Shown: positions 8,329 through 17,299 of the stretch, in pieces
Layout: the number at the start of each line of letters is the position of its first letter
How positions within the stretch are numbered: position 1 is the first letter of the stretch
Source of the DNA: Psychroflexus planctonicus
Lineage (GTDB): Bacteria > Bacteroidota > Bacteroidia > Flavobacteriales > Flavobacteriaceae
Assembly: GCF_014640195.1 (NCBI RefSeq)
Contig: NZ_BMGM01000003.1
Location: 62,001-126,000, forward strand
Length of the DNA: 64,000 nt
Direction of reading: 5' to 3'
The notes under the pieces: generated by a model
What the model was told of the DNA's origin: nothing
The model's database searches: none
Seen by the model: the letters and a program-made list of their open reading frames with translations, nothing else
Made by a program: the position numbers and the translations under genes

Positions 8329-9495
8329 ATGGACTACAATAAATTATATACCGATTTTGATACCATAAAAGAAAAGACTTTTTATGGTCGATATTTAGAT
8401 GTAGATCAACTTCAGAAATCCATTTTAGGATTACCTAGTCAATTCGAAATTCAGGAAATTGGAAAATCAGTAAATGGTATTCCTATACATTGTGCATTTT
8501 GGGGAAATGGAAAAAAGAAAGTTTTGGCTTGGTCTCAAATGCACGGAAATGAAACTACCACTACAAAAGCATTATTCGATTTTGTAAATTATTTAGACCA
8601 AGAAAAGTCAAGTGATTTTGTAAAGCAACTTTCATCTGAATGTTCATTGGCTTTGATTTTTGTCCTAAACCCAGATGGTGCTGAAGCCTACACAAGAGTC
8701 AATGCCAACCAAATTGACTTAAATCGAGATGCCTTAGACGCCACACAGCCCGAGATGAAAGCGCTACATCAGATTTATAAGGAATTTACACCCGATTTGT
8801 GTTTAAATTTACACGGACAACGAACTATATTTAGTGCGGGAATGCAACCCAATTCGGCTGTCGTTTCATTTTTATCGCCTTCAGTTAATCATACGCGTTC
8901 TGTAACTTCCACACGTATAAAAAGCATGCAATTGATTCTTGAAATGAATGAAATGCTTCAAAACTTCATTCCGAATCAAGTTGGGCGCTATGATGATGCT
9001 TACAATCCCAATTGCACTGGAGATTATTTTCAAGGTTTAGCAACACCAACTATTCTTTTTGAAGCAGGCCATTATCCGAATGATTACGATCGGGAAGAAA
9101 CCCGAAAATTGATTTTCATGTCTTACATCAAACTATTTGAATCGTTTATGAACAATGCATTTGCTTGCATTGATTATAAAGCTTATTTGGAGATTCCAAA
9201 GAATCAAAAGTTGTTTTATGATTTTATTTTTAGAGATGTATTTATCCAAAACCAAAAATATGATTTAGCCATTCACTATGAAGAAGTTTTAGAAGGGAAG
9301 CAGATTATTTTTGAACCTAAATTAGTAGAAGTAGGTAATTTGGAACATAGTTTTGGTCATCATGAAGTTAAAATAAACGAAAAAGCAATGGCTATAAACG
9401 GTCAAACACTTTTAAAAATTCCTGAAATTAATTCTATTATAAAAGAAATTCGCACTGAAAACAATATTTTTTCAATTAAAATTCTTAAAAAGTAA
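8329..9495 (+). CDS. M14-family zinc carboxypeptidase-like protein
   Basis: 388 residues from ATG 8329. The frame is open from a TTG at 8275, but those 18 extra codons overlap the likely promoter. Zinc-site motifs are present: QMHGNETTTTKAL (HxxE), the arginine in DLNRDA and the third ligand His in LCLNLHGQR. The general-base Glu lies in ILFEAGHYPNDY. There is no signal peptide, so the enzyme is predicted to be cytoplasmic and to cleave small peptides or amino-acid conjugates. The following Lrp/AsnC gene, on the same strand 72 bases on, has its own promoter. Confidence 0.85.
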   Translation: MDYNKLYTDFDTIKEKTFYGRYLDVDQLQKSILGLPSQFEIQEIGKSVNGIPIHCAFWGNGKKKVLAWSQMHGNETTTTKALFDFVNYLDQEKSSDFVKQLSSECSLALIFVLNPDGAEAYTRVNANQIDLNRDALDATQPEMKALHQIYKEFTPDLCLNLHGQRTIFSAGMQPNSAVVSFLSPSVNHTRSVTSTRIKSMQLILEMNEMLQNFIPNQVGRYDDAYNPNCTGDYFQGLATPTILFEAGHYPNDYDREETRKLIFMSYIKLFESFMNNAFACIDYKAYLEIPKNQKLFYDFIFRDVFIQNQKYDLAIHYEEVLEGKQIIFEPKLVEVGNLEHSFGHHEVKINEKAMAINGQTLLKIPEINSIIKEIRTENNIFSIKILKK

Positions 9496-9502
9496 AATTT
9501 AC

Positions 9503-9535
9503 TTGCACGATATCTAAAAATATTCTCTAATTTTG
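9503..9535 (+). promoter_or_regulatory. Promoter of the Lrp/AsnC gene
   Basis: TTG (9503-9505), a 22-base spacer and TAATTTTG (9528-9535) match the Bacteroidota promoter pattern. The start codon follows 32 bases later. Confidence 0.6.
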
Positions 9536-9567
9536 GGAATTCATTATTTATTGAAAAAAAACAAAAG

Positions 9568-10053
9568 ATGGCAAAGTTTAAATTAGATGAAACCGACCAC
9601 AAAATTTTAGGGATGTTGATAGATAATACTAGAACTCCTTTTACTGATATTGCTAAAAAACTATTGATTTCCGCTGGAACGGTTCACGTTCGCGTGAAGA
9701 AAATGGAAGAAGCTGGTATTATTACAGGTTCATCACTTTCATTAGACTACAAAAAATTAGGCTATTCGTTTATTGCTTATGTAGGTATTTTCTTAGAGAA
9801 AACTTCGCAAACGCAATTTGTATTAAACCGAATAAACGAAATTCCTTATGTTACCGTAGCGCATATTACCACAGGAAAATTTAATTTATTCTGTAAAGTA
9901 AGAGCCAAAAATACAGAACACGCTAAGCAAGTTATCTTTAAAATAGATGATATTGACGGTGTTTACCGAACTGAAACCATGATTTCTATGGAAGAAAGTT
10001 TAAATGATAAAACCCGTTTGATGCGTTCTATTTTTGACGAAATGATCAGTTAA
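9568..10053 (+). CDS. Lrp/AsnC family transcriptional regulator
   Basis: 161 residues: an N-terminal winged HTH (LDETDHKILGMLIDNTRTPFTDIAKKLLISAGTVHVRVKKMEEAGII, residues 6-52) then an AsnC/RAM ligand-binding domain (about 65-145). Family members form octamers that respond to amino acids. A long flavobacterial-type insertion is absent. It has its own promoter and is closed by a strong bidirectional terminator. Its ligand is unknown; the upstream peptidase suggests peptide or amino-acid supply, which is only a contextual guess. Confidence 0.9.
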   Translation: MAKFKLDETDHKILGMLIDNTRTPFTDIAKKLLISAGTVHVRVKKMEEAGIITGSSLSLDYKKLGYSFIAYVGIFLEKTSQTQFVLNRINEIPYVTVAHITTGKFNLFCKVRAKNTEHAKQVIFKIDDIDGVYRTETMISMEESLNDKTRLMRSIFDEMIS

Positions 10054-10080
10054 AATTTATTTATTATACGTATTTCACCA

Positions 10081-10113
10081 AAAAATCCTGAATGATAAGC
10101 ATTCAGGATTTTT
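10081..10113. terminator. Bidirectional Rho-independent terminator
   Basis: A perfect hairpin: left arm AAAAATCCTGAATG (10081-10094), loop ATAAG, right arm CATTCAGGATTTTT (10100-10113), with a run of T after it and A before it. It separates the convergent Lrp and YebC genes and can serve both strands. Confidence 0.85.
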
Positions 10114-10140
10114 TTATTTGAATAGAAGTAGAGTAGTAGC

Positions 10141-10863
10141 CTAATCTTCCTGCATGTTGTGGTAAACGTTTTGCACGTCATCATCTTCTTCAATTTTCTC
10201 TAATAGCTTTTCTACATCTTCTTTTTGTTCTTCAGATAGGCTTTTGGTAGTTTGTGGAATGCGTTCAAATCCAGAAGAAATAATTTCGAAGTTTCTGCTT
10301 TCCAATTCTTTTTGTAAACTTCCGTAAGATTCAAATGGAGCGTACATGACTATTGCATCGTCTTCTGTTTCAGCAAATATTTCTTCAACACCAAAATCGA
10401 TTAATTCCAATTCAAGTTCTTCAATATCAATATCTTCTATATTTTTTATTTTGAAATTACACGTGTGGTCAAACATAAATTCAACCGAACCCGAAGTACC
10501 TAAGTTACCATCACACTTATTAAAGTAGGAGCGAATATTAGCTACAGTACGGTTGTTGTTGTCTGATGCGGTTTCAACAAGAATGGCAATGCCGTGTGGA
10601 GCGTAACCTTCAAACAACACTTCTTTAAAATCGCCTAAACTTTTATCGGAAGCGCGTTTTATGGCGCGTTCAATATTGTCTTTAGGCATGTTTACCGCTT
10701 TGGCATTTTGAATAACTGCACGCAGTTTAGAATTGGTGTCTGGGTCTGGTCCGGCTTCTTTAACCGCCATAACAATGTCTTTTCCAAGACGAGTAAAGGT
10801 TTTGGCCATAGCAGACCAACGCTTCATTTTACGTGCTTTTCTAAATTCAAAGGCTCTTCCCAT
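10141..10863 (-). CDS. YebC/PmpR-family translation/regulatory protein
   Basis: 240 residues with the family start MGRAFEFRKARKMKRWSAMAKTFTRLGKDI and the acidic C-terminal region typical of TACO1/YebC proteins. The family was annotated as transcriptional regulators; more recent work shows ribosome-associated roles in relieving stalling. It lies six bases after the stop of a small acidic protein gene on the same strand, so the two form an operon with a promoter near 11265-11293. Confidence 0.9.
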   Translation of the reverse strand: MGRAFEFRKARKMKRWSAMAKTFTRLGKDIVMAVKEAGPDPDTNSKLRAVIQNAKAVNMPKDNIERAIKRASDKSLGDFKEVLFEGYAPHGIAILVETASDNNNRTVANIRSYFNKCDGNLGTSGSVEFMFDHTCNFKIKNIEDIDIEELELELIDFGVEEIFAETEDDAIVMYAPFESYGSLQKELESRNFEIISSGFERIPQTTKSLSEEQKEDVEKLLEKIEEDDDVQNVYHNMQED

Positions 10864-10869
10864 AAAATA

Positions 10870-11238
10870 CTAAATTGAAAACTCTTCTAAATAAGTGTTG
10901 TATTCTCTAATTTCAGATAGGTTAAGTTTGTTATCGCTATGTTTTATTAAGTTCATTAAATACACCAAGCTGTCTGAACCTGTTACTTTTTCTTGTTCTT
11001 CAACTTCTCCATCTTCATTAAAAATCTCTTCTTGTGGAATAGGAGCAACAAAGGTTTCGTATTCTTCTAAGTGTTCATAAACCAAACGAAGGGCTTTAGC
11101 AACAACAGGTAAGTTTTCTTCAACAGCAAGAATTCTAAGGTTTTTCAAGTTTTCAACTTGTTTTTCTGCTTGTATTCCACTTGTACTTATTTCTTCAATA
11201 ATCGTATTGATTAGTTTTTGTGCTTTCTTATTTTCCAA
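10870..11238 (-). CDS. Conserved hypothetical acidic protein
   Basis: 122 residues, predicted mainly helical and acidic (PQEEIFNEDGEVEEQEKV in the middle), with no signal peptide or membrane segment. I do not recognise a named domain. It is the first gene of an operon with yebC and is preceded by a well-placed promoter and a 15-bp palindrome overlapping it. The tight pairing with yebC suggests a cytoplasmic role close to translation, but this is only context. Confidence 0.65.
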   Translation of the reverse strand: MENKKAQKLINTIIEEISTSGIQAEKQVENLKNLRILAVEENLPVVAKALRLVYEHLEEYETFVAPIPQEEIFNEDGEVEEQEKVTGSDSLVYLMNLIKHSDNKLNLSEIREYNTYLEEFSI

Positions 11239-11264
11239 GATTGTATATTTTAAATTGATTTAGG

Positions 11265-11293
11265 CAAAAATAATTTTTTAGTAGCGGATTCAA
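11265..11293 (-). promoter_or_regulatory. Promoter of the hypothetical-yebC operon
   Basis: Minus-strand TTG (11293-11291), an 18-base spacer and TATTTTTG (11272-11265) fit the Bacteroidota promoter pattern. The -7 box lies 26 bases before the start codon. The -33 box overlaps the palindrome at 11284-11298. Confidence 0.55.
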
Positions 11294-11298
11294 TCCGC
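11284..11298. repeat. 15-bp palindrome GCGGATT-C-AATCCGC (REP-like or operator)
   Basis: A perfect 7-1-7 inverted repeat, unusually GC-rich for this AT-rich intergenic region. It overlaps the -33 box of the yebC operon and so could be an operator. Its form resembles the REP-type hairpins at 35937 and 36032 of this window. Confidence 0.5.
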
Positions 11299-11411
11299 AA
11301 TATGGAATTATTTTATGAGAAGTTTACTTTATAATTTGCTTAAAAGATTTCTAGAAAGGAATGAAAGTACGTATTTTTGCAAAATCTTAATTTGAACAAC
11401 ACGCCATTTTT

Positions 11412-12908
11412 ATGCCTGAAGAAATTGAAGAAAAAGAATTATACGACTACCAAGAACGTGATTTACAGAAGATTTTTGATCATATCGAAAATTGTCCAGA
11501 CAATTACAACCTATTGTATCAGTTGCCAACTGGCGGTGGTAAAACAGTAGTTTTTTCTGAAATAGTAAGGCGATACATCGAAAAAACAGGAAAAAAAGTT
11601 CTGGTACTTACGCACCGAATTGAACTTTGCAAGCAAACTTCTAAAATGTTGAAAGGTTTTGGCGTGCGCAATAAAATTATTAACAGTAAAGTAAAAGAAC
11701 TTTCTGACGATAATAATTACATGTGTTTTGTGGCCATGGTGGAAACCTTGAACAACCGTTTAAACGAAGAAAAATTAAGTGTAGACAATATTGGGCTAAC
11801 CATTATTGACGAAGCCCATTACAATTCCTTTACAAAGTTGTTTAAATACGTGGAAGATTCTTTTGTGTTAGGCGTTACAGCAACTCCGTTGAGTTCGAAC
11901 ATCAAACTACCGATGAATAAGAACTACGATAAATTAATTGTGGGCGATTCTATTCCTTCGCTAATTGAAAAAGGATTTTTAGCCAAAGCAAATATGTATA
12001 CCTACGATGTGGGTTTGAGTCAATTACAAGTTGGAATCAATGGTGATTATACCGTAAAATCTTCAGAAGATTTATATACCAACATGAGCATGCAAAGCAA
12101 ATTGATGCAAGCTTATGAAGAACGTTGCAAAGGCGAAAAAACCTTGATTTTTAATAACGGAATCAATACGTCTTGGTATGTGTATCAGACCTTTAAAGAA
12201 GCGGGTTACGATGTAAAACACTTGGACAATACACATTCTAAAAAGGAGCGAAGTGCCATTTTAAAATGGTTTAACGAAAAACCGGATGCTATTTTAACAT
12301 CGGTGAGTATTTTAACCACAGGTTTTGATGAGCCAACGGTGAAAAACATTATTTTAAATCGTGCAACCAAGTCCTTAACGCTTTATTTTCAGATGATTGG
12401 TCGTGGTTCGCGAAAACTGAAAAACAAAGACACCTTTAATGTTATTGATTTAGGAAACAATCTAGCGCGTTTTGGTCCTTGGGATGCCAATGTAGATTGG
12501 CAGTTGATTTTCAAGAATCCAGATTACTTCTTAGACAACATGATTTCTGATGAAGAAATTGAAAGTCAGTTTAGGTATACCATGCCGGAAGAAGTTCGGG
12601 AGTTGTTTAAAAATACAGAAGACATTAGTTTTGACATCAAGAAACGCTACAACGAAACCGTAAACAACGGAGAGAAATCTAAATTGGTTTTAGAAGAATC
12701 TGTTGAACAACACGCACAAATGTGTGTAGAAAATTCTGAAGATGTATTTGATGCGCGAATTTTATCCAGAGAATTAAAAGAAGACATACAGGATCGAATT
12801 TCTCAATATTCCAGATGCATTATCAACAACACCAAAAATTACCGGGATTGGCTTTTTGAAGATTACAACAGAAAGTTAAGGTCGAAGATCAATGAGTTGT
12901 TTAGGTAA
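11412..12908 (+). CDS. DEAD/DEAH-box (SF2) helicase
   Basis: 498 residues. Motif I is QLPTGGGKTVVF, motif II is TIIDEAHYNSF and motif III is GVTATP. The helicase C domain holds SVSILTTGFDEPTV and motif VI QMIGRGSRKLKNK. The layout resembles the helicase part of type III/I restriction enzymes and RadD-like proteins (about 390 residues of core plus a roughly 100-residue helical tail). No nuclease or methylase gene is adjacent, so a repair or RadD-like role is more likely than restriction. A TATTTTTG -7 box lies at 11372-11379. Confidence 0.88.
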   Translation: MPEEIEEKELYDYQERDLQKIFDHIENCPDNYNLLYQLPTGGGKTVVFSEIVRRYIEKTGKKVLVLTHRIELCKQTSKMLKGFGVRNKIINSKVKELSDDNNYMCFVAMVETLNNRLNEEKLSVDNIGLTIIDEAHYNSFTKLFKYVEDSFVLGVTATPLSSNIKLPMNKNYDKLIVGDSIPSLIEKGFLAKANMYTYDVGLSQLQVGINGDYTVKSSEDLYTNMSMQSKLMQAYEERCKGEKTLIFNNGINTSWYVYQTFKEAGYDVKHLDNTHSKKERSAILKWFNEKPDAILTSVSILTTGFDEPTVKNIILNRATKSLTLYFQMIGRGSRKLKNKDTFNVIDLGNNLARFGPWDANVDWQLIFKNPDYFLDNMISDEEIESQFRYTMPEEVRELFKNTEDISFDIKKRYNETVNNGEKSKLVLEESVEQHAQMCVENSEDVFDARILSRELKEDIQDRISQYSRCIINNTKNYRDWLFEDYNRKLRSKINELFR

Positions 12909-13056
12909 TTTTTTAACTTAATAATATCCTAGTATTCAATAGTATATGTTTATTTTTCAATAACAATTACCTAAAGTAGTTTGCTTTTGAAATATTGCGC
13001 TAATTTTTTCTAAATTGGTAAGCTTCTTTTATGCTGCATTTTACATTATTTTAGCG

Positions 13057-13128
13057 ATGAATAAGATGAAATACTCGAAGCGCATTTTTGAATTAGGAAA
13101 AAAATTAGAGGAAAGTGAAGCTATGTAA
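13057..13128 (+). CDS. Possible 23-residue peptide or gene remnant
   Basis: ATG to TAA encodes MNKMKYSKRIFELGKKLEES and three more residues. It ends 13 bases before the DUF6090 gene, so it could be a leader peptide or the remnant of a small gene. The composition (basic and helical) is plausible for coding, but length alone gives little support. The preceding 148 bases (12909-13056) show nothing. Confidence 0.2.
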   Translation: MNKMKYSKRIFELGKKLEESEAM

Positions 13129-13141
13129 ATTACCATAATTA

Positions 13142-13873
13142 ATGAAGATATTTAATAAAATCCGTAGAGAAATGCTTCTAAGTAAACGTTTTACAAATTA
13201 CCTAGTTTATGCTTTTGGCGAAATTATTCTAGTAGTTTTAGGAATTTTAATCGCATTATACCTTAATAATTCGAGTAAGGAAAATCAAATTTCTGAAGCC
13301 AATATAAATTTGCAAGGACGCGTCTTAATGCAATTGGAAAGAGACCTAAAAGATATAGATGATTTTAGAAATGAATTAGATAGCTTAAACAATGTGTACC
13401 TTAAAATACTAGATAGAAATTATGACAAAAATAAAGTTATGCAAGCCGATGTTTTATCAACCGTTTTATTTGATGTAAAAGATTTAGGATTGGATAAACA
13501 GAACGTAAACTGGATAGATGCCGCGGTATTGGATAATTCTAAAGCTTCTGAAGAGCTAGTTAACATAAGTAGTGTGTATAAATTGTATTTTAAAAACATA
13601 GATGATATTGAAAAAATTATTTATGAAAAGTTCAAAACCAATCTTGAATATCTCGAAACTACTCAACCTTGGTATACCAAATTGATTACAGACTTTAGAT
13701 GCGAGACGGATTGCATAACGTATTTATTAAACAATGAAAGTCATAAAGCCAGAATAGCATCCTTACGATTTTTATACATCAATGGATATGGCGATTTAGT
13801 GAATGGTTTTTATTTTGATTTGTTGAGAAGTAAAGAAGATTTAGAACGTTTAATGAAAGATGTTGATGAGTAA
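13142..13873 (+). CDS. DUF6090-like membrane-anchored protein
   Basis: 243 residues. The N-terminus (KIRREMLLSK, then FTNYLVYAFGEIILVVLGILIALYLNN, about 17-43) is the hallmark of a large flavobacterial family: a basic start, one transmembrane helix, then the sequence ALxxNN. The rest is predicted helical and periplasmic. Members occur as many paralogues per genome and have no known function. The gene stands alone between a helicase and a convergent exonuclease-like gene. Confidence 0.8.
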   Translation: MKIFNKIRREMLLSKRFTNYLVYAFGEIILVVLGILIALYLNNSSKENQISEANINLQGRVLMQLERDLKDIDDFRNELDSLNNVYLKILDRNYDKNKVMQADVLSTVLFDVKDLGLDKQNVNWIDAAVLDNSKASEELVNISSVYKLYFKNIDDIEKIIYEKFKTNLEYLETTQPWYTKLITDFRCETDCITYLLNNESHKARIASLRFLYINGYGDLVNGFYFDLLRSKEDLERLMKDVDE

Positions 13874-13956
13874 TGGTATTATGCTTGATATTTTTTGTGA
13901 ATTTCTATTTTACATAATATAAATTATAATAAAATCTACTTATTTAATTCATCTAA

Positions 13957-15012
13957 TCAATCCCCAAATGCATCTTCAATTTTTTCCTTAGCTTGGGTTT
14001 CGTCTTCTGTGTCAGATTCTACCGGATCTTGTACTATTTTGTTTTGGGTATTGAATTGCAAACTCACAAAAATGGGAAAATGATCCGATCCAGCGTGTGG
14101 CAGAACTTTAATTTCATTGAGCATAAAATGATGGCTATGAAATAAATGATCTAATGGCCAACGTAAAAAGGAATAATCTGCATGAAAGGTATTGTAATTT
14201 CCACGGCCAATTCGCGGGTCTAATAAACCGCTTACTTTTTTAAATAAACGCGTGCTTCTAGACCAAGCCACATCGTTTAAATCGCCAAAAACGATTACTG
14301 GAAGTTTAGATTTTTTTGCTTCTTTACCAATTATTAGTAATTCTGCATCTCGATTGGTAGAATGTCCTGCTTCAGATGGGTTTGGCGGTTTGGGATGCAT
14401 CGCATACACTTGTATTTTCTGTCCTGAAGGCAATTCAATTTTAGCTTTAATTGAAGGTATTTGTTTTTTCACCACATAACGAACTTGCGTATCGTGAAGC
14501 GGAAATTTAGAGTACAAATGCATTCCATATAGGTTTTCCTGTGGAATTTTAATGCAGTAAGTATAGTTGCTTTCTAGATCTTTCATGGCATTTTCCCAAG
14601 TTGCATTTGTTTCTAACAAAAGCAACACATCTGGATTGTATTCTTGGATCAAGTGCAATACATATTGGTATTTGGTATTGTCCATTAACACATTAAAAGA
14701 CATGACGTTGAACCTATTTTTATGGTCTTTTTCTGAGTTAGTTTGTACTTCTTTCGGGTAAAACTTGGTATAGGGAATAATTCTAACCAAATGAAAAACA
14801 ATAGCTGCCAAAATAAATATGAAAGCTATAATTGAAAGTGTAGATTGGTAATTCTCCAAACCTATTGATGCCGTAGCCACTAGCAAACTAAGCACCAACA
14901 ACTGTACTTTTGGAAAATCCAATACTCGAACGCTCCAGTGGTTTATGTTTAATAAAGTAATAAACGCCATTACAAAAAACGCAAATTCTAGAATAATCAG
15001 TACAATATTCAT
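13957..15012 (-). CDS. Endonuclease/exonuclease/phosphatase-fold membrane protein
   Basis: 351 residues. Two to three membrane segments lie within residues 1-75. They are followed by an EEP domain with catalytic motifs LLLLETNATW (Glu), MHPKPPNP, VFGDLNDVAWS (Asp, Asn) and AGSDHFPIFVSL (His). The acidic C-terminal tail (about 325-351) is low-complexity. The arrangement fits membrane-tethered EEP enzymes that act on phospholipids or nucleic acids outside the membrane; the substrate cannot be told. The gene is monocistronic. Confidence 0.85.
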   Translation of the reverse strand: MNIVLIILEFAFFVMAFITLLNINHWSVRVLDFPKVQLLVLSLLVATASIGLENYQSTLSIIAFIFILAAIVFHLVRIIPYTKFYPKEVQTNSEKDHKNRFNVMSFNVLMDNTKYQYVLHLIQEYNPDVLLLLETNATWENAMKDLESNYTYCIKIPQENLYGMHLYSKFPLHDTQVRYVVKKQIPSIKAKIELPSGQKIQVYAMHPKPPNPSEAGHSTNRDAELLIIGKEAKKSKLPVIVFGDLNDVAWSRSTRLFKKVSGLLDPRIGRGNYNTFHADYSFLRWPLDHLFHSHHFMLNEIKVLPHAGSDHFPIFVSLQFNTQNKIVQDPVESDTEDETQAKEKIEDAFGD

Positions 15013-15166
15013 CTCTTAAGCTAATTGACAAATATAGTAGGAAACAAGTTTGATTATCCATATTACCTGCCTTAAAATGATAATTTGTTCATCAACACAT
15101 AATTTTAGCATTCATCTAGTTTTGCGTTTCTATTAATCTGTATTTTCGTTGAAAATGAAATAACAA

Positions 15167-15637
15167 ATGAATTCTCCTAAATTAGTCGATATCAAAAAAG
15201 CTTTACAGCATTGTTCTCGTGAGCAACTTATTGAAATTACCACGCGTTTAGCTAAACATAAAGTGGAAAACAAAGAGTTACTGCACTATTTGCTTTTTGA
15301 TGCAGAAAATGAAACCTTATTTGTGGAGCAAGTAAAAAACTATATTTCTAGTGAATTTGAAGAGATAAACACCAAAAACTACTATTGGATGCGAAAATCC
15401 ATCCGAAAAACCTTGAAGAATGTAAAGAAGTACATTCGCTTTTCTAAAAGTAAATCTACTGAAATCGAGTTATTGCTTCACTTCTTAGCCCAAATGCTTC
15501 AATTGAAACCCAGCATTTTAAAGGATAAACGCCTGTGCAACTTATACGAACGCACTTTGCTTTTTGTAGATAAGAAAATTAGCGGTGTTCACGAAGATTT
15601 ACAATACGATTATCAGGAGCAACGGGAATTGTTGTAA
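15167..15637 (+). CDS. Conserved hypothetical cytoplasmic protein
   Basis: 156 residues, predicted almost all-helical and basic, beginning MNSPKLVDIKKALQHCSREQLIEITTRLAKHK. There is no signal peptide and no motif I can name with certainty; flavobacterial relatives are usually listed as proteins of unknown function. The charged helices (KSIRKTLKNVKKYIRFSKSKS) could bind nucleic acid, but that is a guess. It ends at a bidirectional hairpin. Confidence 0.65.
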   Translation: MNSPKLVDIKKALQHCSREQLIEITTRLAKHKVENKELLHYLLFDAENETLFVEQVKNYISSEFEEINTKNYYWMRKSIRKTLKNVKKYIRFSKSKSTEIELLLHFLAQMLQLKPSILKDKRLCNLYERTLLFVDKKISGVHEDLQYDYQEQRELL

Positions 15638-15677
15638 TGCCTAAAATTTATCGACAGAAAAATGTATTTATAAAAAA

Positions 15678-15712
15678 GCTACAAAAGAAACGCATTAAAC
15701 TTCCTTTGTAGC
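15678..15712. terminator. Likely bidirectional terminator
   Basis: GCTACAAA (15678-15685) and TTTGTAGC (15705-15712) form an 8-bp stem with a 19-base loop. It is preceded by six A and followed by CTAGTTTT. It sits between two convergent genes. Confidence 0.55.
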
Positions 15713-15743
15713 CTAGTTTTAAAATTCAACAGAATTAATGAAT

Positions 15744-16280
15744 TTATGCGTCAGTAAACTGTTTTATGCTTTCTTCTATTTCACTCATATCCAATTGGTC
15801 TCCTAATAACATGATTTTATACAGATTTTGTGGATTTAAATCATCTCCTAAAATTCGGGCTAATATAAATCCCATGCTTTCGTCTTTGCCGTAAATAATT
15901 ATCTCCTTAATTTTCTCGCCTTCACCAACATATAGCATTTGCATGCGTTTGTTGGGTTCTCCTGCACTAAACAGCGATTTATATTGTTCCTGATTCAATA
16001 TGCTTTCTACTTTACCAAGCTCTGTTTCATACAAATTATTTTCAGCTTTATTTTGAAACATCAACACATTCAATTTGCGAATGTTTTCTAATTGCTGCTT
16101 GTCTTCTTTACTAAGGCTTTCTGTGTTTTTAATAAAGTTCTGCGGACTCAAACTGATGTTTTGAAATGCAGGGTTTTCACTGCTGTCTACAAAATAACGT
16201 TGTAAACTGGGTTCGCTGTTACAGGAAATCAACATGAATAATCCTAAGAATAAGCCTGTTTTGGTGAGTATAGATATCAT
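15744..16280 (-). CDS. DUF4252-type lipoprotein
   Basis: 178 residues from ATG 16280, which lies one base after the stop of the upstream DUF4252 gene. A start at 16304 is open but would overlap that gene by 23 bases. A signal peptide ends in the lipobox LMISC. The mature part resembles the preceding gene's product in its C-terminal layout (IIIYGKDESMGFILARILGD, then QFTDA). The second, lipid-anchored paralogue in an ECF sigma operon is a recurring flavobacterial pattern. Function unknown, presumably an envelope-stress effector. Confidence 0.75.
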   Translation of the reverse strand: MISILTKTGLFLGLFMLISCNSEPSLQRYFVDSSENPAFQNISLSPQNFIKNTESLSKEDKQQLENIRKLNVLMFQNKAENNLYETELGKVESILNQEQYKSLFSAGEPNKRMQMLYVGEGEKIKEIIIYGKDESMGFILARILGDDLNPQNLYKIMLLGDQLDMSEIEESIKQFTDA

Positions 16281-16281
16281 G

Positions 16282-16806
16282 TTAGTTGTTTTTTTCGAGT
16301 TCATTAAATTCAGATGATCCGGGTAAATTAAACTGTTTGGCTAATTTTCCAATTTCGGCTAAATTCACATTGCCTTGAATCATAATTACAATGGTTTCAT
16401 CTATATCATTAATATGCATGAAGAGTTGCTTAACAATTTCGTCTGAATTTCCAGGTCTAAAGTAAAACCTTACTTTTTTACCGTCTTCATCGTTTACGCT
16501 CATCAATTCTTCTAAGTTTTGATTTTTCATGTAAGAAACCGCATCTTTATTTAGGGCTAAACCTGCTTCTTTGTCTGAAGTTGTAAAGATTTGAATGTTT
16601 TCTAACTGATTGATCATGCTAATCATTTTTTGAGCTTCTTCATCTTCAGCATCCAAATCAAGTTGACTCATAAGCTTAAACATGTTTTGGTTGATGTTTA
16701 CAGAAACAACGCCATTCATTTCTTTATATTTATCGAAATTTTGGGCTTGTAGGTTTGCACCGCATAAAAGAATGGCAATGCTGAATAATTGAATTAATAG
16801 TTTCAT
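16282..16806 (-). CDS. DUF4252 domain protein, exported
   Basis: 174 residues from ATG 16806; the frame is open further up, but that start would cut into the anti-sigma gene. A signal peptide (MKLLIQLFSIAILLCGANLQAQ) is followed by the DUF4252 domain: KMNGVVSVNI-type start, methionine-rich middle, VRFYFRPGNSDEIVKQLFM and IVIMIQGNVNLAEIGKL. It is the third gene of the sigma operon, expected in the periplasm. Biochemical role unknown. Confidence 0.82.
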   Translation of the reverse strand: MKLLIQLFSIAILLCGANLQAQNFDKYKEMNGVVSVNINQNMFKLMSQLDLDAEDEEAQKMISMINQLENIQIFTTSDKEAGLALNKDAVSYMKNQNLEELMSVNDEDGKKVRFYFRPGNSDEIVKQLFMHINDIDETIVIMIQGNVNLAEIGKLAKQFNLPGSSEFNELEKNN

Positions 16807-16816
16807 CTTTTTTTGT

Positions 16817-17299
16817 TTAAGGATTAATATATTTTTGAGTTTGTTGGGTAAAGTCTTCAATTTCTGAAAGTTTATCGGTGGCATTATTCATTTCTTCAGA
16901 AATAATAAACAATGCTTTTTTTGTTTCTAAATAAGCCATTCTGGCTTCTTCTTTTTGTATCTTATCTTGCTGATATTGATATGCAAAATGCAGCATACCT
17001 AAAGCAATGATTAAAATAGCAGCATATTTGTAAAATACATGAAATGCATTTGAAGAGTTCTCTGAAGAATTTTGAAATTGCTGCGTTTTATCAAAAATTT
17101 CTTGAACTAAAGATGTGTTGGCGGTTTCTTTTTTGGCCGTTTTAAAGTAGGCAAACAATTCGGCTTCATCAGAAAAATTGTTTTTGTTTTCTTCTAATTG
17201 AAGCAATTCATTTAAACGCTCCTCTTCTACTCTGTTGGTTTCTCCTTTTTCAAAACGCGCTAACAAAGTTTTCAATTCTTTATTTTGTTTGGGTTTCAT
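16817..17299 (-). CDS. Putative anti-sigma factor
   Basis: 160 residues. The cytoplasmic part (1-88) is charged and helical, one transmembrane segment spans about 90-108 (YKYAAILIIALGMLHFAYQY), and a short helical periplasmic tail follows. The gene overlaps the sigma gene by 20 bases, the normal arrangement for an ECF sigma and its membrane anti-sigma. No zinc-finger HxxxCxxC motif is visible, so it would not be a ZAS-type factor. Confidence 0.75.
   Translation of the reverse strand: MKPKQNKELKTLLARFEKGETNRVEEERLNELLQLEENKNNFSDEAELFAYFKTAKKETANTSLVQEIFDKTQQFQNSSENSSNAFHVFYKYAAILIIALGMLHFAYQYQQDKIQKEEARMAYLETKKALFIISEEMNNATDKLSEIEDFTQQTQKYINP

Noticed and set aside
11412-12908. Defence-island helicase
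   Set aside because: No nuclease, methylase or other defence gene is adjacent; a RadD-like or general helicase is the simpler reading.
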